Position numbers and translations under genes: made by a program. A stretch of DNA of 64,000 nucleotides from assembly GCA_003868215.1 (NCBI GenBank), contig QWDQ01000012.1, forward strand, positions 124,001-188,000. The letters are read 5' to 3'. The notes under the pieces were generated by a model that was given only the letters and a program-made list of their open reading frames with translations, had not been told where the DNA came from and searched no databases. Origin of the DNA: Pseudophaeomoniella oleicola (lineage: Eukaryota > Ascomycota > Eurotiomycetes > Phaeomoniellales > Phaeomoniellaceae). This document shows positions 22,795-35,383 of the stretch, piece by piece (the stretch's first letter is position 1; every line of letters begins with the position of its first letter).

Positions 22795-23296
22795 GGAACG
22801 TTTTCATCTTGGATATCGCCATTTTCTGGTGTGTGTGTAAATAGTAACTCCAGGAAGTTTGTATCGGAGAATCTCTAGATAGTCCAATTTTTGATCGATG
22901 CTGTCCAAGAGAGCCATGATTCCACAGTATATAAGAGTCAGATCGCGAGCTAAAGAACCCCCTAGCCAAGATCTCTCGTATTCATTGGTCACCGTTCCAG
23001 AGGAGTCTTGCCGCTATAGTCTGTCGGGGGCGACAATGCCAACGGCGGGTCGAGGAATGCAGGACCGTGGAGTAGAGAACCAGCGACATGCGACAAGAGC
23101 TGCAGTAGTGCCATATCGATTAACGCCGTCCAAGTTGTGTAATAGGTTTGTAGCGCCATCGAGTCCAACGTACGTTGTAGGAGTCAGGAGCTCCGAGCCA
23201 AAAAAAAAAATTACTAAATAAATAAATTTTTGGCCTTCGTCGACATTGACCGTACTAGCATACGGCTTGTACGACCCCTCGTGCTTCAAAGCAAGA
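22795..23296. other. Intergenic region between convergent gene ends
   Basis: About 0.5 kb between the glucanase stop and the GNAT stop. It holds a short A-run near 23202-23210 and an AT-rich stretch at 23210-23230. No coding sequence recognised. Confidence 0.5.
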
Positions 23297-23971
23297 TCAC
23301 GATTCCTCGTCTGCCACCTTGCCATATCCAATCCGCCTCCACATACCCACATGCTCGATCCCCTCCTCCATCCATCTCCCTAATCTCGCATCGGTCACGA
23401 ATCCCAACCTTCTGTACAAGCCCTCGACCTGCACCTGTGCGTGAGTGAGTACCAAACCCTTCCACTCCTCCCCACCCACTTCCTTCGCATGCTCCCCCGT
23501 CCACCTCATCGCCTCCTCGATGAGCATCCGACTCAGACCCTTGCCCCTCGCCTCCAACATCGTCGCCACCCTCCCCAACTTCACGTACGGTTCCTCGTCC
23601 GGATCCACAAATCCGTTTGGATGTGGTTCGTGCGGCGGCGGGACGATCCGAATCACAGACAGAGGCGTACCCGCCGTCGTCGTCGTCGCCTTCTTCTTCT
23701 CTGTCGTGTCTGCACTACTGCTCGAGTCGTAGAGGATCCAGTGCCAGGATCGAGGGTCGTCGGAGTCGAGTTCTTCCGATGGAGAGCAATGTTGTTCGAT
23801 GCAGAAGACGGGGATACGGACTTTCATGGCGTCGAGGAAGTGTATCGGGACGGTTGGGTCGGTGGGTATGGGAGGGGTAGGGAAGCCATTGGGTGCTATG
23901 ATTGAGCCTGGAGGTGGTTGCAAGATGATTTTGTAGGGACTTTGAGGGCCGGGAGACGGCGTCGGTGCCAT
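23297..23971 (-). CDS. GNAT-family N-acetyltransferase
   Basis: Moves an acetyl group from acetyl-CoA to an unknown amine. I start it at the ATG at 23971 (MAPTPSPGP), giving 224 residues; the frame stays open a little further upstream but only from non-ATG codons. The N-terminal part has a Pro-rich stretch, then AMKVRIPVFCIEQHC and SWHWILYDS. The acetyl-CoA motif A is VKLGRVATMLEARGKGLSRM, with the R-G-K-G turn, and motif B is GLYRRLGFVTDAR. This layout fits the broad fungal GNAT group related to yeast Gna1-like folds. A Ser/Thr/Lys insert lies between beta strands. Codon use is very C-rich at third positions. It is single-exon and tandem with the cutinase gene but not clearly related in function. 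Confidence 0.85.
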   Translation of the reverse strand: MAPTPSPGPQSPYKIILQPPPGSIIAPNGFPTPPIPTDPTVPIHFLDAMKVRIPVFCIEQHCSPSEELDSDDPRSWHWILYDSSSSADTTEKKKATTTTAGTPLSVIRIVPPPHEPHPNGFVDPDEEPYVKLGRVATMLEARGKGLSRMLIEEAMRWTGEHAKEVGGEEWKGLVLTHAQVQVEGLYRRLGFVTDARLGRWMEEGIEHVGMWRRIGYGKVADEES

Positions 23972-24575
23972 TGTAAGTTGGACTCCCACTACTTCTCCCC
24001 TTCCACGTTGAGAGATTGGCTGCACCTCTTGAGTGAATTACGTATATAATTTGTAGGACAAGTTCGATCTCGAAATGTTACGGTATACGAATACGCAAGG
24101 AGTTATGTCCCAGACAGAATTTCTGCTGAGTAAGCAGACATGTTTTGGTAGACATCCTCCATGTTCTTGGTGCGTACCTAGACGCGTCTGCCTCTCTTAC
24201 AACCATCATCCCATGAACAACGTCCAACAAGGATTCAGAGACATGCGGAATCCGAAATCCACGCACTTGATGCAAGGCAGATGCAACTTCTTATACAAAA
24301 CAAGATTTGAAGCGCGGTCAGTATCTTTCTGACGTCGTACAGCCTACGAACAAAGACTTGCTGCAACTACCGAATGCAAAGTGAAGATATTATTACTATT
24401 TTCAGAATAAAGTAGTTAAAGAAGGTAAAGAAGATGAAGAAGTTATTACCAGTTTAAAGCTGGAGCTCCTGCGTCACAATGTGTCTGGCCGGACACTATG
24501 ATTCCCATCTCTGACCAAGTGGTCATTGTCGAGCAAAAACACGGACACCTTACTGATGGCCATCATGCCGCTCCT
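23972..24575. other. Intergenic region
   Basis: 0.6 kb between two minus-strand genes: the promoter of the acetyltransferase and the terminator of the cutinase. AT-rich between 24360 and 24450. Nothing else seen. Confidence 0.5.
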
Positions 24576-25402
24576 TCAAAAGCCTGCCTGCTGGGCCACG
24601 AATGATGCAGCTGCGGTAGCATTGATGGAGTAGTCCAGATGGGACGCCAGGATTAAATCTCCATGTTGGCAGATGTTGTCTGTATCATGACAGATGACCA
24701 GAACCTTTGACGATGGGATACTGCCAACTGCGCTGCCGTTGTCCGGGTCCCCGAAGATGACGACTACACAAGCTAATCAGCATACGACCCAATACATAAT
24801 GGAGCATATCGGAGCTTACCAGAGCTGATCAGAGCGGTCATGGTTGCATTGAGTTGGCTCGCTGCGTTGTGAACGAGCTGACCACCCTGGCTATACCCTG
24901 AGAGGACGATGTTGGTTCCTGGACACTGAGACGCCGCCTATGAAATCCGAAGTCAGTAAGCTCTTACGTTGTACTGGTACCGGACTGATTGGATGAACAA
25001 AGTGTATGCAGGTGAGCTTACCTGTGAAACTAAACTAGCCATCGTAGAACTTCCGGTGGAGTCACCGCCCTCAAGGAAGCCGATAACATCTGCTGAATAG
25101 TCCACGCCTTGGACTATCAAGTTGGACCCTCCAATGTCGTCGGAGAGGGCGTTGAAGAATGGTGGACCAACTAAAGCTCCGACATTGCCCAGCTCAGCAG
25201 TCCCACGGGCGAAGATAACAGTCACATTCGCACACTGGCTGTCGACAAGTTGGTTCTCGGTGATAGAGACATACACAGCTGCAGCATTCTCGGCTGAGGA
25301 CGGTATCTCTTGAGGGGCTCGTTTCTCGACGACGACTGGAATTGCTGTCGCTGTGACTAGCGCCACCAGGGCGGATGACAGCGCTACAAAGAAAGCCTTC
25401 AT
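24576..25402 (-). CDS. Secreted cutinase (alpha/beta hydrolase)
   Basis: Serine esterase that hydrolyses cutin, the polyester of plant cuticle. Exons complement(24576..24763, 24820..24937, 25022..25402), introns of 56 and 84 bp; the product is 228 residues. It starts with a signal peptide (MKAFFVALSSALVALVTATA), followed by a likely propeptide to the KR at about 27-28. The core shows CANVTVIFARGTAELGNVG, the oxyanion-hole region. The nucleophile elbow is GYSQG with Ser143. The acid and base are Asp195 in CHDTDNIC and His208 in ASHLDY, with FGDP at 170-173, all as in family CE5. The cysteines expected for the two disulfides are present (CANV..., QCPG, CHD...IC). Length is normal for the family. 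It suggests a plant-associated or saprobic life. Confidence 0.93.
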
Positions 25403-26867
25403 GGTGATTGCTCGACAGGAATGAGTGTTTGACTAGGTGGCCCTGGGTCTCTTGTGCTCTCAGCTTTCTCACTGGTTCGCTCGAATAAACGAGAGACAAG
25501 ACTGGGTCGGGAATGGCCATTATATAACGAATCAAACCAGATCTCAGCCCCCTTCCACGACGGCGGTGGCAGCAGCAGCCTCAGCAGCAGCATCTCTCCG
25601 CTCAAAATGTACCGAGGAGTTGAAATAGACTTCAAGCAGGTCATAGGACGAAATCAGAGGGGTTCCTCTCTACTATAGCATCCCATCGACAACTTAGTCA
25701 TTTGAAGCACACTATCACCTATCCAACCCTGGTACCTGCAATAATGTGATCAAGGTGTCACACATCTGTCAAGGTCCTTCCAAAAACGCACCCCACACGG
25801 AAGCATACTCACCTATCGGACAAACCACGTTCCTCGGCATCTCACACACTCATCGTGAATTTATCCCTTCCAGCATCTAAATAACCTTGTCCCGGAGACT
25901 AATTGATGCGCAATTCTCACATGACCTACCTCTCTCCTTTCCCCTCTATCTTCCGTACACCCACCGAGCCACACGCACACGCAACATCGAAGCATAACCG
26001 CAGAAATATCGATCGTCGGGTATGTCGCGTTCAGGTACAGGCTCATATCCCCGTCAATGTTCGTCCCCCGTTTCGGTTAAATTTCGGGTCCGTCGTCCCG
26101 GACATGGTGGGTACTGGCAAATGTGTAGATCTGCCGAGGTAAGATTTTCTCTTCCTCTCGCTTCGACCCCTGTATACACAGATACTATCTAGGTTCCTGG
26201 AAAGAACTAGGGATCTTATCTCGCCTTTCACAGCCCCTCCGCAAGTAATATCCTACAGGAGGAGGCTGCATGTATGGGAATGTGAAACACTAGATAAGAA
26301 CGCATACGCAAACACATACGTCCTCACCCATCCAATGCAGTTCAAGTCAACTAGGCTACTTTCCGAATCTGGCGTCAACAAAACAGCATGAGGTGGGTAA
26401 AAATCACGTGCGTGCTAGTCCAACCATCTGACACATATCGTCGCATGTTCTCGCCGGCAAGCCTTGGCACAAACAGGACTAAACATCAGTTCCTTTCTTG
26501 GCCCGAATGGGCCACTTGCTTGTGTTTCACACTGAGCTGTGGCTGTACTGTTCTGAAGCAGTGTCCCGTTTGCTCAGAGTAAGTTGAGATGCATTACGTT
26601 GGCTAAGATGTGTTTATCTCATTTCATGAGATCTTCATTTTCCTTGGTTGCTCCTACCCTGTAAGAAGGGGAAATTGAGGATAATGACCAACGAGATTAA
26701 AGACAAGGGCGTTTTTCATTTCCCTTATCAAGGATCAGACATTGGAAACAACCATCGAGGGGATGAGAAAAGAGCGAGCGTTGGAGATAGAGAGCACTGA
26801 GAACCACCTCAATATCGAAGACTGCTTAGTGGAATATGCTCTCGTTGCTACAAATACTACGACTCGT

Positions 26868-26897
26868 CCTCCTCCTCCTCCTCCTCCTCCTCCTCCT
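26868..26897. repeat. CCT trinucleotide microsatellite
   Basis: About ten CCT units. They make a spurious poly-proline stretch in one plus-strand frame and poly-glycine on the other strand; neither frame looks like a gene. Confidence 0.9.
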
Positions 26898-27599
26898 CCT
26901 ACTACGATGTATAAACCAGTCCTACCACCTACCCACCTGTACCTCTGACCGCCACCTCTAGAAAGCAAACCATATGAACAGGTGAGAGGTTTTGTGCCAT
27001 CATAATCGTCATGTGGTCCAACAAGAGCATTCATTGTCTTGAAAAAACAACCTCGACCTCCCGATCGACTGAATCCTTTCCCTCTTGACTTAGATGTCTC
27101 ATCCGAACAGATGATAAACCCTTTCCACAAATGAATGCAGACTTTCTCACCTACCAAGATGAGCTGGCTGACTCACTGACTGACTGACTTACCTATACAA
27201 ATTATCCCCCGTTATCTTTTGTTCAAACAGCATTATTTTCCATCGTGTCCATTAGGGGGGATCACAATCGATCGGGTCGTTGTTCAGGGACTTTTGAAAG
27301 GACCTAACAGCCAATACATACTTATAGAAATTTTACAAGCCCATGCATGATGCATGTGTGTGTGTGCGTGTGTATGTACGTATGTGTTGTATATACGTAC
27401 ATATCAAGAAAATCTCGTCTTCCAGCATTCTATCACCACTCTGTAATTGAGTACTGGAAGTAATAGTGAATCATAATAAACCATCTTGCCTCCTCCCTCT
27501 TTTCCCGAAGACAGATACAGATCTAAACCCCCCCCTCCCCTCCTCTCTTTCATACAGTTCCTACTACACCTACCTAAGGTAACCCTACCTACCCTATCT

Positions 27600-27600
<1 letters not shown>

Positions 27601-27637
<37 letters not shown>
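27601..27637. repeat. AGT trinucleotide microsatellite, 12 copies
   Basis: Twelve AGT units without interruption inside the simple-repeat region. Confidence 0.95.
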
Positions 27638-27705
27638 ATATTTCCATATTAATCAATCAGAAGCAAAACAACCCATCCCATACTCTCTCTCAACTCTCAA
27701 ACACC

Positions 27706-27733
27706 AAAAAAAAAAAAAAAAAAAAAAAAAAAA
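27706..27733. repeat. 28-base A homopolymer
   Basis: A single run of 28 A on the plus strand. It is intergenic with no recognisable element upstream that would make it a retroposed tail. Confidence 0.95.
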
Positions 27734-29528
27734 GAATAAAGTACGCAAGTCAAACAAGGAAACTTGGCCCTTTTCCAATGTCGATGTCGGGGAGAGAGAG
27801 AGAGAGTACCTCCCTACCTACCTACTTACCCTGGGTGGTGTGGTGGGGGGGTGGGGGACCATTTCTTAAGAATGATGACCGAGAAGGACTTTTTTTCAAC
27901 TGTGATTACTGAACTTTAAGTTTCTTTCTGTCTTTTGCATTTTCTGGGAGAAAGAAGAAGAGGAGAAGAAGAGGAGAAGGAGGAGGAAAGAATGTGCTTT
28001 GAATACCTACTACCTACCTACCTTCATATATATATATCTCTCTCTCTCTACCTCATTTCACTCATCCCTCCACTTCATTCAACTTCAATACACATATATA
28101 TCTCATGAAACAAAATCCCAAAATTCCCCAACAACCAACAACCTGTTAACAACTCAAAACCTCTCTCCATCATCCTCGTCCTCATCCTCATCTTCGGCGT
28201 GTGTGTGATTAGTCAGTTTGATAAAATAGAAGAGGGGAGGGGGAAAAGATTTAAAAAATTTGGGGGCCTGGTCCTGGATACAGGGAGACCTAGGTAGTAG
28301 AAAGAAAGAAAGAAAGGGAGGGTAGAAGGTTTTGAAGAAGTGTATATATATATATACAGTATATATACTTGGTGGGGGTTAGGAAAGGTGCTGCTGTGGA
28401 GAGGGGCGGTATGTGAGGACATGAACTCAGTACGAGGTCTGACGTCAAGGTATATACGGAAAGGTGGGCAAGGTATTTTGTAGGGGGAGGAAAAAAGAGA
28501 GAGAGAGAGAGAGAGGTTTCTGATTCTTCTTCTTTTTGGTTGAAAGGAATATGTTATTCCAAATGGAAGGGGAGGGGAGGAGGAAGAGGGGTCTAGCTTA
28601 ATAGAGACGTGCTCGATTGATTTGATAGTAGCTCATATACACCAAGTGCCTACCTACCCCTTCCAGGTTTTCGGTTTTGAAGCTCTTGATGTTGGAAGAG
28701 GGTAATTCAGATTGAGACAAAGAGTGATGGATTTTTGATTCTCTCTCTTTCTGGATATCTCTTGGTCGATATAGTATCTAAACAATGGCAACCGGCCGAA
28801 AAGTGTTACATCTGTGCTTTTGTTGGTTGATCGGTAGAGATGACCTGCAACAGATAGCCGTTGGAGTTGTTGGGATCATGGTCTTCTTTTCTGGATCGTG
28901 AGGACCACGGTAATGATTACATTGGTTGATCCCTTCGGCTGTCCAGTACGTTCCAGCTCTGATTTTTCTCCTCGGCTTTGATGGTGGAATGTAGATCTTT
29001 TCGTGCATTTGAAGGTGATGTCCTTCCTGTGGTATTGTGGGCCGACGATATGAACTAGATTTCGAGATCTGGAGCACGATGAGGACGGACAGGTGAGGGA
29101 GTATTGTCTGATCCACAACATATTGGCGATGGGTATGAAGGACATTTATGTTAGACTGAGAGGAGAGGTGATACGACGTTCTCATGCGCAATGCATAGGC
29201 GCGTGTGGTTGCCGATAGGTAAGTGGGCGTCCGAGAGTCATTGAGAGCGTTCAGAGCGTTTGAAAGCTGTCAAAGCTCTTTCCCCAAAGTCCCCTCCAAG
29301 TTATCCTTCCTTGCTCTCTCTGTACCATTCTCTTCCCCAACAGTAATGGAACTATGTTCAATGCTAGCCATTCACACCGAGGAATAAGATACTAAAGCCG
29401 CGAGATGTTACGCTTCGATTGGGCTTTGCAGCAATGCCTTTGATTCTTCTCTCGCTGTCGACGATACTTGGTATGGTGCTTCGATGGCGTCATCGTGAAC
29501 TTTGCTATTCAGGAACGCCGTGTCTCCG

Positions 29529-31046
29529 TCACGTCTTCGGCGGCATGTAGTTAAAATGCTCAAAATCTGTTTTCCAGTCTGGCAGGCTGTCAAAATCCGG
29601 CGGAGAAGTCGATGCTGTCAACGACGGACGGTTATAGGACCGTTGCTGCATAGTCATATCTTCGTTGGAGACTCTCTCTTCGTCAAGAGTCCAAGTCGTC
29701 GTCATAGTGATACCAGGTTCCATATTCGTGTTTGGATGATGGTTACCTCCCCATGCTCTTGATGTCGTGATGCTTGTCGTGTTAGACAAGGTTTTCTGCA
29801 GAGTCTTCAACTCGCTGGAGTTCTCATTTGCCGTAGCCTGTTCAACACCGTTTAGATCCATCGGTGCATGGTTTATGATCAGAGGAGGTCTTTTCGGCGG
29901 TTCTACCTTCTTGCGATAACGCCCTGACAGCAGACGTAGCAGCGGTCGGCAGACAGCTACTCCACCACTGAACATTGCCACCCCCGGCTCCACCGTGGCC
30001 CAGATAGCGATACTATATGTCTCCCCTGATCCCGTCAGTACTGGGAATTCTCTTCTGAGACAAAGGTGTCTTGATCATACAGAGAAAGTCGTTTGTTCTT
30101 ACAATCCGGTAGAGGTATCCCAGTCGAACGACTGTCGAGATACTTGCACTTCGATTCCGTCAGTAGAAGCCTTCCAAATCACAGGAGTCCTACTTACATT
30201 GACCCGAAGCTCAAGATGCCTACGACAGACCATTTCGTCCGGGCATCCATCTTAACACCCCTCAACAGTATTATGGGAAGCAAGGCAAGTATCCAATCGA
30301 CGAGAGCGCTCAATATTGAATGTGCGTAGGGACCCCACAATATGAATGCTCTCAGCAAGCATTTCCCATTGGCCCCGGAATAGCGTTTCCAAAAGAAGCT
30401 GACAGGTGAGCATTGAAAAATGATGCAACAGAGATAGGTAATGCCGAAGAGTACAACTACTCCCATGATCAACCAGAGAAATCGCTTCTGCCACCGCTCG
30501 TGGACGAGTCTGAGATAGAACACTATAACCACGTTGTCAATCCAAACCATACTCAAACAGCTGGAAGAGGATTGTCCTTATTACACGTACCTCCGAAGGC
30601 AATCTTGACTACGGTCGTTGCGATAGCGAAGGACCATTCGCAACAGTACCAGAACTGGAGGACATCAGACTATGGCTCCTAATCATAGGTCAATCTACTC
30701 ACGAACATCGCACGCTCATAATCTTCTGTCGATAGGTCCCAGCGATGTTGTCCGGTCCCATAATGTACTCCAGAAAGTACGAAGGCTACGTACAGGTTGA
30801 AGCACCCCTATACGTATAGAGCTTCGTCAGAAGCGAAGATTCTGTACGACAAGCGGCATTGTCTCTTACCAGGCTCAGAATAAACATCCAGTCATCGGCA
30901 GCAAGTCTCTTTGCTATGAAGTAGCTGACATAAAATCGAAGGAAGACACCTATCCATGCGAGGGCCAAGCAGACGATGGCTACAACTCTCAACGTCGGGC
31001 CTTTGTCAGGATGGTCCGCACCAGAGCGCGCCATCGCAGCTGGCAT
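29529..31046 (-). CDS. Fungal rhodopsin-like seven-helix membrane protein (PTH11/SAT4-like)
   Basis: A plasma-membrane protein of the fungal rhodopsin-domain family, which includes PTH11-like receptor candidates; ligand and role unknown. Six exons: complement(29529..30020, 30103..30148, 30198..30522, 30591..30654, 30703..30807, 30870..31046), introns 48-82 bp, all phases consistent, one with a CTACTGACGG branch point. The product is 402 residues. Helix 1 is LRVVAIVCLALAWIGVFLRF, followed by AADDWMFILSL as in the family; then VHYGTGQHRWDL and WSFAIATTVVKIAFGVFYLRL; a later loop has CSPVSFFW. The last helical block is RITYSIAIWATVEPGVAMF. A 120-residue polar tail ends it, with no extra domain. 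No CFEM domain precedes the helices. The family identification is firm; the word receptor is inference. Confidence 0.87.
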
Positions 31047-34000
31047 CGTGAGCAGCTGATGGCGTTGTTCAAGAGAGAGACATTGCGAATATATACTGGA
31101 TTGGCATTTGAGGTAGATACCCGAGAATAGCGAGCCACAAGTGTCTGAAATGCACGTTGATCTCCATTACCTTCATCCCTACCTGGCTGTTTTCTCACAA
31201 CCGGGGAATGTCTACATCGTAAATATTACAGTTCTGATTCGCCTTATGTTGAAGTGAAGTCATCAATAATATCGACGAAATGGATTTGCTCCAATACCGT
31301 CTTCCAGAGATTGGACTTGGTGTCGACTGAGGCGTTGCAAACTTCGTACAGAATGAAGCGTTGAGCTGTTTGCGACATAGAATTCAGAGAGGCTAATCGG
31401 GAAACTGTTCTACTCATGCAAACTGATGACGCTAAGCCCGAACCGGTAACCACTCCTCACTTTACGAGAATCCAATGCGACTTTTCCTTTCTGAAAGTTA
31501 CCTTGGTAATCCTGCAAGCATTCCTCAGGCGCCATTCTATTGCTTTTGTTCTCAATGTCTAGACTATTGTTGTGGATGGAGGGAGAGAATGGAGAGGCTG
31601 ATGAGCACACATTAGCTTCTCTCCCGATCCTCTGGCGTTGGAGACCTCGTTACCTCTGACCATGAGCCTTCCTCTTCGCTGAGTATTCAGTGATCTTTGA
31701 GACAAGTACTGTCGAACATCGATGATAAGAATAGCCATAGATGCTTATCCATATCGAGTTGGACGTCAATGCCCGCTCGAATCTAAACTCTGTCTTCCCC
31801 CGCACAAAGGGTAATCCAAGAGCTTGTGGTCTTGGACCCAAACTGGTCTCGTGCCTGAATTCTGATCGTTGGCCGTGTTGTCTGAGACTGGAACCGAGGT
31901 TATTGCTCTTTCTTTCTGCAGAACGCTTACGGTGAGAAAGAAGACTACAGTTGAGACATCGACTACGTTGTTTCTTCATTCCATGAAGTAATAGTCAACG
32001 CGCGGCCCTCATTCAACATATTCCGATTGTAGGCCGAGCATGCACGATTATCTGATAGTTAGAGCTCCTAAATCAAAGATGGGGTAGACAAGCCATAACA
32101 GAGCTCATTAGTTTGATAAGTCGGTCGACTAATGGAGGGTTTGGGGGGAGCTCCAGCAACTTCCTAATTCGTGTCTGCAAAGCAAGGAGTGCTACTCTGC
32201 ATTTGAACAATATTACCAGGCGAGAATACGGTAGTTGCCTGATTGATCAGACGGCATTGTATTGGCTCAATCATCGAGGGTCTGGACCGGTGACAACTGA
32301 ATCGCAGTCGGGTATATCAGGCTTGGATAGCGGGAAGTTTTCTTACGTTTGCAGGCATGCCTGTAGGACATATGCATATATTAATGTCCTCCTGGAGACC
32401 TGACTACATCTGTTATTTTCATTTTGACCCGTCATCGCTGGGTTTACGGCCATTGTCAAATTTATACCCAGCGACTGGTGCTACTTAGTCAAATTAACCA
32501 CCTTTAAAGCTTGGAGACAGCGTCGGCTCCTACGTCAACGGACCCATGTTACGAGCATCTATGTGGTCGGTCTACCCAACATCACCCAATGACAATCACC
32601 GATCGTGGTCGATGGACGAAGACTCAAGATAAGCAACGTTAGCAAGCCCCAGTGGGAATCACGAATTTCGAACCATTACTCAAAAAGGGTTGTGGATTGA
32701 ATGTATGACCGAAGCAACAGTGCGGAAAAGCCGAGAGATTCATTCTCAGTTATACTTCCTGAAAGTCTTCAGAATATCTCATACTGGACTTCCGGACGGA
32801 GATGTTGTTGTGATGGGGGTGGAAGGAGTTCGATCTCACACTTCGAGATCAGATCATGATCATATGGGGACGTTTCACGACCGGCTAAAGCGAATGACCC
32901 TGGTCCATGCACAGTCACTAATGTGGACGTTACCATCCGTCAACCGTTAGCTTCATTTTTCCCTGGGGCCAGGTTTCCGTTACCCTAGCCAGTATTCAAA
33001 CGTTTTTCAGGTCAATCTCCCTCTTACCATGTTTAGGGGGGCTATCTTTCGTTATCTCGGAAGAAAGATGCACCTTATGCATCTTCTAGCCCCGGCTTAG
33101 GCGGATCTTGCTAATATGAGAGATGCTACGTTCGCGCGAAGCGAACAGCGTCAGTAAGCTCCAAAGGCAGTGATGACTGGCGATTGCACATATCGAGCGG
33201 GGGTGTTTAGGCGCTATCTCGCGCGAAGTGCATCCTGGCAAGAGACAAGAAACAGCACATAACGATGCAGAATGACGGCACGTTGACCAATTGCTGGGAT
33301 GGGCAAGATGATCAGCGCTGCAATGGCTCTTGCTAAAGTGAGCAGACTAACGTCAACCGAAAGCAAACAACAGAGACCCTCTTTCACAGGTGCTACGTAT
33401 ACTCCCTTGGCAACAAAGCTTTACGAAATGTAGAAAAGCAAGCCGATGGTGTGCAACCCTGGGTGGACTTGGGAAATGTTGGTGGACCATGTGGGATCAT
33501 TTGTCAGATTTGGCATTGTTGCGGGCACAGATGACAAAGGGGTCGGTCCCATCCCAGGGAGCCAGTCCAGCCAGTGTGCTCCTGAGTGGATTCGAGAGCG
33601 AAAGCATCTTAGGCAGCAGCAGGGTTACAAAATGCGCCGTCGACCCCCACGGCCCATCCTTTGACGACGGTGAAAGACAAGCGCATCTCATGGTGGCATG
33701 GAACGAACCAATCCTGGAGGGGACCAACCACCCTGACTTAGCTTCAGGGCGTTATCGTGGACTGTCATTGGCGTGTGCCATGGTTTGTTCGAGACTAAGA
33801 CAACGGAACTCTTTGACAAGAATACGCACCAAGCTCGAAGGTTTCGCAGTACTACTACTAAGGGTAGCGAGCGTCCTCCTCGGTTACCGGCGCTCCTTTG
33901 TGATTGATCGACCATTCAGGGGGCCAATGGAACGTCGCCAGCCAAGGACGGAGCATCGGCATCGGCATCTTTCGAAGCTCGAAGGACGGAGGACGACAAT

Positions 34001-35324
34001 GCATAATGAGGAATGCAGTATGGGAAATGCATGATGACGACGATGATGACAGATGGTCTGCCTTGGGAATACACCGTATACGGTGGAAAGAGGTTGTCAC
34101 GACACTGCGCCGCCTCGGTCTCACCGACTGTATCCCGTTGTCCAGAGTTTACTGGCGTGGACTGGCTCCTACTGGAAGCTGCCAGGGGCATGATAACTCG
34201 AGGCTTATGGTTGGCAATCAGGCGTCAATGGCGGTTCGATGCGACTGGATCGTTCTGGAATAGTTCCATGTTCTTTGTAATGAAGTAAAGTCTCACGATG
34301 TTGTAGCAGATGATAGGAAGAAGCCTTCATCCGAAGCGTTGTTATTTTTGCAGTCACGGTGTTGAGGCTCAAGAATCTCGTGACGAGTGATTTATCCCTT
34401 TTCCTAAATTGGACGATGGTCGTTCAGGGACCACGGGAATGATAGATTATCTAAGCGGTGAGGAACGGCTGAGGTCATCACGTGCTAAGTCCTTGATACT
34501 ACATACGCTGTGGTGGAACTGTATGGTAGCAATCCGTAGTCAGTAGTCAGCACCTACTACGTAGCAGTAGTAAAAGTAGGCTGACCAAAGGATCGGAGCC
34601 GAGCGTCGAGAGAATATGTCGGGACAAATCACGGTAGGTCCGAGGGGTTAAACCTCGGTATGGTAGGCCGGAGAGTGAGCGCCGAGTTGTTTCCGTAAGG
34701 CGTTTGTACGTATTACACGGCGACGAGGGAAAAGGAAAGAGGAAAGGCAAAGGGAAAGGGAAAGGAAAAGGCTTGGCAGAGTTTTGCTTTTGATTTCTTT
34801 TGATAAGTTACTATGAGAGACGAGTCTGATTGTTCCCTTTGGACCCTTAATCTCTGATTGACTAATTACTAGGGAAGGCATGGAACCCCCGAGGCCACCC
34901 CCCCTGCATTAGGTACAGTTCAGAAAAACAAACAAAAGAAACAGAGATGGAACGGTTCAGTTGTGAATGCCGGTTTTGGTATTGTTGGACATTACCATCC
35001 CTTTCATTACCGTACTTCCGAGTACGAGTTGTCTAAACTGTCGTACTACGTACTAATCCTTGACGCTATGTTAGCCCGGACAATTACTGGACTATACCCC
35101 TACAGTACACTGCTCAGTCTGGTTCAGGAAATATATCCTGTTAATCACCGGCTCACGAATCGTGTTCCACAGTGTTACGTGTGCTGCTTGGCCTCCCTAA
35201 CTCGCCTAGTTGAATCGCCACATCACCCCCCCTTCATCTACTATGTACTTTTGAGTGGCCACAGTAATTAGATCTCGAACGGTCGCCGCCCGCCTACAGG
35301 GCTCCAGCGCTTTCTCCAAGGAGA

Positions 35325-35383
35325 TTCCCTAAGGGTATCCCTAAGGGTATCCCTAAGGGTATCCCTAAGGGCATCCCTAATGG
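35325..35383. repeat. 12-base minisatellite containing CCCTAA, five units
   Basis: Unit TATCCCTAAGGG occurs three times exactly, flanked by an 11-base variant (TTCCCTAAGGG) and a variant ending in ATGG. Every unit holds CCCTAA, the complement of the fungal telomere hexamer TTAGGG, but separated by six other bases, so it is not a telomere tract. Confidence 0.95.

Larger units (their letters stand above)
25403..29528. other. Long gene-free region of simple repeats
   Basis: 4.1 kb without a convincing gene. The first kilobase upstream of 25402 should carry the cutinase promoter. Between 26.8 and 28.6 kb lie many microsatellites and homopolymers: a CCT run, a TG/TA dinucleotide stretch (27357-27400), an AGT run, a 28-base A-run, GAGA tracts, TA runs (28027-28036, 28344-28354) and GAA/GGA-rich tracts. 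A 137-codon minus frame at 28778-29191 has no family resemblance. The low-complexity DNA may be an untranslated leader or non-coding transcript, which sequence alone cannot show. Confidence 0.6.

Noticed and set aside
26742-27157. Frames with poly-proline and poly-glycine
   Set aside because: Both come from translating a CCT microsatellite; no coding features around it.
28778-29191. 137-codon minus-strand frame
   Set aside because: No domain and no homology I can recall; flanked by simple repeats.
33390-34034. 214-codon plus-strand frame
   Set aside because: Overlapped by other long frames on both strands, no domain, no splice support and no codon pattern different from noise.
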